Of a stretch of 64,000 nt of DNA, positions 59,801-64,000 are shown piece after piece. Both the position numbers and the translations under genes were made by a program. The stretch is from Pagrus major (taxonomy: Eukaryota; Chordata; Actinopteri; Spariformes; Sparidae). Position 1 is the stretch's first letter; every line of letters starts with the position of its first letter. The stretch covers positions 7,866,741-7,930,740 of the forward strand of contig NC_133224.1 in assembly GCF_040436345.1 (NCBI RefSeq), given 5' to 3'. The notes beneath the pieces were generated by a model, which ran no database searches, had not been told where the DNA came from, and saw only the letters and a list, made by a program, of their open reading frames with translations.

Positions 59801-62800
59801 TGGTCTCCTGCGGTGTTGCATCCACAACCTGCCAGCCTCCAAAGCCAGCTGGGAGGTCTGGTCTGGACATGTAGCACTCATTCCAGCAGTGATAGTTCCT
59901 GGCAATGACAGACATTGTTTTAAATATCATTAGAGAAATAAGTCTAATAAAACTCCTAGTACTCCATAGTACTGAATAACTTCTACAGCCTATAGTGGAT
60001 CTGAACCCCATAGCTTTACTAGGATTGGGCTTAAAGTGTTAAATTCATCCTTAATCTGGTTCTATGTAAAATAAAAAGCCATGGGGTCATTTAAATCAAA
60101 AAGGTTAGCTTAATATGTCCAGCAAATTAAATTTATTATGAGATATCTTCACGTTTTGGTCTGAAAATGGCACTTGATTCAAGTCTTGGAGTGTTCAAAA
60201 TTTGAAGGGATCATCCTCTAAGGAGCATGAAAGGGCTCCTTAAATTTAATAGCAAACTGCTGATTAGATTTGTATATTCCCTGTTGACAAGTGTTGGCTT
60301 ACAATGTTGGCAAAAAGTATTAGGATTCATCCTCTGAGGACCATGAACATCCTCAACAGATTTCATTAAAACTGTAGGCTAATTAGTTTAAAAAATACCT
60401 TGTCATGAAAGTGAAATGGAAAGTTTGGTGTTAACTGACCAAACCCTGTTTGCTAACCAAACCCATTAAGATTCATCCTCTGGGGATCATGACTAGTCAT
60501 ACCAAATTTCATACCAGTGTTGCCAGTAGTTGCTGATGGACTGCTGGTGCAATTCTGAGGCCACGCCACCAACAGGCCAAAAACAAACCAATGTATGTAT
60601 ACTGCTATATATTATTAAGGTTTTTGTTTGAAGATGGCACTAGATGAAGGTCTTAGAGTGTTCAACATTTAATGAATGTATCCTCTGAGGAACATGAAAG
60701 TGCTTAATACATTTCACAGAAAACTGCTGATTTGATTTTTATATTCCTTATAAAAAAAGTGAACGTTTTGGCCTGTTAGAGAGGTCAGGATGTCTGAAAA
60801 AATTATTATGGCTCTTCCTCTGGGGACCATGAACGTTTACAACAGATTTCATTAAAATCTTGTCATTACTTTAAAAAGAAATCAATCTTGTCATGAACCA
60901 AAGTGAAATGGATATTTGGGTTTTGTTAACTGGAAGGCAATGGGTAATCAAACTTTTTAAAATTCATCCACTGGGTACCATGATTGTGTACATTTCTGAT
61001 TTCCGTATGATGGTAAGCTACGTGGAAGATGTGTTACCAGATAGAATCTTTGGTGCGATTGCGGTCGATCCTGCCGTTGTCGTGCAGGATGATGTCCGTT
61101 TTCAGGTTTCCATCATTGTCATGAGCAGAGTAGTAGTTGGTGACGACTCGTGCTGGGATCCCCAGACAACGCAAGACTAGTTGGACAAGCAATGACAGAT
61201 ATCAAGAGTGAATAGAAGGTTCTCCATTGAACGAACAGAGCCAAAGTACTGAAGAATCAGCCATGCTAAGATATTAAAAACAAGAAAAGGTGCCTCTATA
61301 CTTCCATTCGTATCTCCTTGAGCAAAGGAATGAAAGGAACTTGGATATTATGACTTATTTAGAAGGGTTTTGAAAAGTGCAACTGGTGTTCGATCAAGAT
61401 CTCACAGGTGTTGAACACGGCGGCGTAGACCCAGCACTGAGCGTAGCAGACGGGCATCTTGCTGGTGGCGTAGTTGAGCAGGATTTCAGTGCTACCAGTC
61501 CAGGAAGTTGGTGCCACCCCGTACATGTAGTCGCCGGTCCAGTTCCCCACCAGCACGCCTTCATCATCGCGGGAGTTCAGCTGAGTGCAACAAAGAGCAC
61601 ATTCACTTGACAACCACTATGGTTCAGTTTCTCAAATGTACTGTAGCTGTTGTTTCTCACTGAAGCCTCATGGAAAAACCAACTGTGTTTTAGAAATAAA
61701 TAAATATAAATATAAATATTCTCTCACCATAGCAGAGGCCTTTCTGGTCACCTTGATGGGGTCTCCTCTGTTAGTGATGGGCATGTCAGCCTTGTCCATG
61801 ATATACAGACAGGCATCCAGGACTCCATAGTTAAACTAGGCGAAGAAAATCATCAAATCAAATCTTTGAAAATCAGTCTCGAAGTCTACGATCGGTTGTT
61901 CTACTACCTGTCCGTAGTTCCAGTCTCTCTCAGCGATGTCGTCATATGCACCGTGGTAGATGATCCCCACCTCATTCATCACGCACTCCTGCCTCTCTGT
62001 CTCATCAGCCAGAAACACGGCATCAGCTGAGGAACGATACAGCAAGACATGTGGAGTTTATGCGGATGAAGGTGAAATAAAATATTACAAAGAAGCTGTT
62101 TGTTATCAAGGAGCCTAAACTGACCTGTCGCCCAGGGATTGAAGAGGATGTAGAGGTTTCGGCTGTCTTCCCGTCTGGTCCTACGGATGCCGAAGGGTGT
62201 CACCACAGCGACGTACATGTGGTACTTCCCCACAATGCAGTCCGGAGTAGGAGTGATGCCCATGGTGACGGTATTCTCGGAGGTGCTTGTGATGCGGCCT
62301 GCCCAGGAGCTCTGACGCTCCTGGGTGGGGAAGACGGGAATATAGGTGCCTTTGCTGTACTGGGGGCTGGAGCCTGGGTGAACAGGGAGCATTGGCAGAT
62401 TTAACACTTAGCTATGTATGGCACCATGGGCTAGTGACAGTCCTGCCCTTCCAACTTATCCTGAGAAATGTGAAACATCCCATGCTACATGAACTGTTCA
62501 ATATGATAATGAACAGGAAATGTTTCACTTAATTTTCAGATGAAAAGCTGCACTATTTAAGACATAATTTTTTTTTTTGTCAAATCTTGGCATCAACTAG
62601 TTCTCTATACGAAGGTGTGAATTTGACTAACCACTTGATCCAGAATCAAGTGAATTTATGACAACTGCAAGGTGACAAATATCACTTTTTAAGACCGTTT
62701 AGAGCTCACCGATGACAAACTCCACAGCGAACTTGTCGCTAGCAGGTTTGTAGGGACGGTTGAAGATGATGTTGACCTGGAACTCTTGTCCTCGACGGAC

Positions 62801-63852
62801 GACGAGAGAGTCAGAGCTGTAAAACTTGGTGTGGTGTTGGGTCTTGTTGATCTCATCCGGCCTCCGCATCATGTCCACATTCGTGATGTCAAGATACTCT
62901 GAATGGACAGAAAGACAGCAGGATGTCTTGAAAAACATGTGGATGGATATCTATGAGATTTGCTGGACAGGCTGCCTATTAAAAAAACGTATCAAAAACC
63001 TCAGTGATGTGAACGTGCAGTAAATCTCCCTACAACCACTTATTTTTGGCCATTTCCTCACACTCCAAATTCCAGTCACTGCATTATTAAAATTCCTGTC
63101 ACATATTGATATCTACCACTGCGCAGCTCTTTGACAACAATACAGGGTGGAGTGTGGCGACAAACTGCAGGAAGTCAGCAGAATTTATCCTGTCTGGATG
63201 TCATTCATGTGTCAGTCATGTGCAAAACCTACTGGAAACTGTGTCACTGTCGGGAAAAAGACTTTATCTTTTTTAACAAAGACGCACTGTGAGATCTGTC
63301 TCCTGCTCTTCAATTCTGCCATCATGAGAGACGACTTGTATATCCACAATTTTGTAAGACGTTGAGTCAGGAGAAACTATATAAACTTCGTATGACTTCA
63401 TTACTGCAGCACCTTTATTCCCTCTCTGTCTGAACGCTGCTCTGATTGGTCAGCTGTCACAGGCCTGAGCAGGCACCACCCATGGCGTTTCCGCATGAGC
63501 TCTGTTGGTTTGCAACTAGACTTAAATCAGACAAACTCATAGTTATAAGTTCTGAAGGCGTCTAAAAATACAAAACTACAAATAATAAGTTGAATAAACT
63601 CAAAAATAAAACGTTTTCTGACTCCATTACATTTCTTTATGATGTTTTACAGTGTGATCTCTCACCAGTCAGAGGTGGAAATCCTCTCGGGCCCGGTGCA
63701 CCAAAGGGCTCAAACTCAGGTACCTCCGTGGTGTCAGAGTTGGCGCTGGCGATGGGAATTGCCGTGCGGCCGCGGTTTGTCACCTTCGGAGGGGGTCCGG
63801 AGGGAATAGGGGGGGCAGGAGAGGGAGTCGGGGCGGCACTTGGATCAGACAT
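56832..63852 (-). CDS. tgm1: Protein-glutamine gamma-glutamyltransferase (TGM1-like)
   Basis: Calcium-dependent transglutaminase that cross-links proteins by Gln-Lys isopeptide bonds; TGM1 relatives act in epithelial barriers. Minus-strand coding exons: 63666-63852, 62710-62898, 62125-62373, 61908-62026, 61728-61835, 61406-61580, 61038-61176, 59795-59898, 59545-59633, 59250-59403, 57902-58177, 57578-57738, 57305-57441, 56832-56973; 2229 bases, 742 aa, phases closing. A Pro-rich leader (about 1-60) is followed by the N-terminal beta-sandwich, the catalytic core and two C-terminal beta-barrels. The triad is Cys333 ([10 protein letters not shown]), His392 (NYHCWNE) and Asp415 (WQVVDATP), with spacing 59 and 23, close to human TGM2 (58 and 23). 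The SAHDNDGN calcium loop is present. The usual GQCW reads AQCW. The Pro-rich leader favours TGM1 over TGM2, but the N-terminal Cys cluster used for lipidation in mammalian TGM1 is not seen. The donor after exon 12 (GTG|GTCTGA) is weak. Fish have several tgm1-like genes, so the exact paralogue is open. Confidence 0.92.
58487..58538. repeat. 52-base near-perfect palindrome in a transglutaminase intron
   Basis: Two 25-base arms, starting GTTGGAGAAGCTAA and ending TTAGCTTCTCCAAC, are reverse complements with one mismatch around a 2-base centre. A partial third copy of the arm (CTGTTGGAGAAACTAACAATG) sits just before it at about 58457-58478. It could extrude as a hairpin. Confidence 0.85.
58620..58905. 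repeat. Probable dispersed repeat in a transglutaminase intron
   Basis: Repeated TTGGCCCAA, CTTTGGCCCAAACCAAGCC and CTGGGCCAAACTCAGCC words on both strands look like part of a non-coding mobile element. Open frames here on both strands reflect low stop density, not a gene. The family is not identified. Confidence 0.35.
60207..60985 (+). repeat. Degenerate interspersed motif array in a transglutaminase intron
   Basis: The word CATCCTCTGGGGACCATGAA, or a variant, occurs six times at about 60211, 60326, 60475, 60678, 60813 and 60963, at 115-205 base spacing. Each is followed by ACA-AATTTCAT-like sequence. The motif is common in percomorph genomes, from memory. It fills most of the 1.1-kb intron between exons at 59795-59898 and 61038-61176. 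Confidence 0.55.
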
Positions 63853-64000
63853 GGCGCTGATAGTTCAGGGTGGATGATCTGTCGCAGGACTGGAGGAGGA
63901 GAGTGGAGGGAAAACAAATACATTATTCCTGCATTAGACTGAATAAATCTTTAAATAACTTCATGACTTCAGATTTCAGAAAATATGCTCATTAAAGTTC

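Noticed and set aside
1-64000. CRISPR arrays, operons or bacterial-type systems
   Set aside because: Spliced vertebrate genes throughout, and no regularly spaced direct repeats of the right size.

Overview
The window is nuclear DNA from a ray-finned fish, most likely a percomorph teleost. Genes are split by short GT-AG introns, the non-coding DNA is AT-rich, and fish-type repeats are frequent: palindromic GTACTT-rich elements, TTAAAGGTGCAATATG-ended MITEs, a Tc1-like MITE and tRNA-derived SINEs. There are no bacterial features.

Layout. (1) 1257-5166 (+): TRMT10B, a tRNA m1G9 methyltransferase, eight coding exons, 311 aa. (2) 12570-18356 (-): a three-exon CXC chemokine with long introns full of MITEs. 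(3) 19200-20030: a broken LTR-retroelement fossil with a gag/protease remnant. (4) 22885-24761 (-): a four-exon CXC chemokine with a Pro/Thr/Ser repeat tail. (5) 30305-54260 (+): three tandem PARP14-like genes, here called A, B and C. (6) 56832-63852 (-): a transglutaminase of the TGM1 type, 14 coding exons, 742 aa, catalytic triad intact.

The PARP14-like array is the most unusual part. Copy C is complete (KH-like modules, two macrodomains, WWE, PARP catalytic domain; 14 exons, 1193 aa). Copy A has the longest N-terminal half, but two one-base insertions relative to C shift its frame just before the WWE domain, so the catalytic exons are out of frame. Copy B has lost macrodomain 2 and every catalytic exon, and stops at the WWE exon. 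The array therefore reads as one enzyme plus two possible catalysis-free ADP-ribose/nucleic-acid binders. A and B have clear interferon-stimulated response elements upstream of their start codons; C's is decayed. With two inducible chemokine genes next to it, the middle of the window is an innate-immunity neighbourhood between two housekeeping/structural genes.

All gene models come from reading splice sites and frames by eye. Exon phases were checked and close exactly for TRMT10B, both chemokines, PARP copy C and the transglutaminase. No database search was possible.
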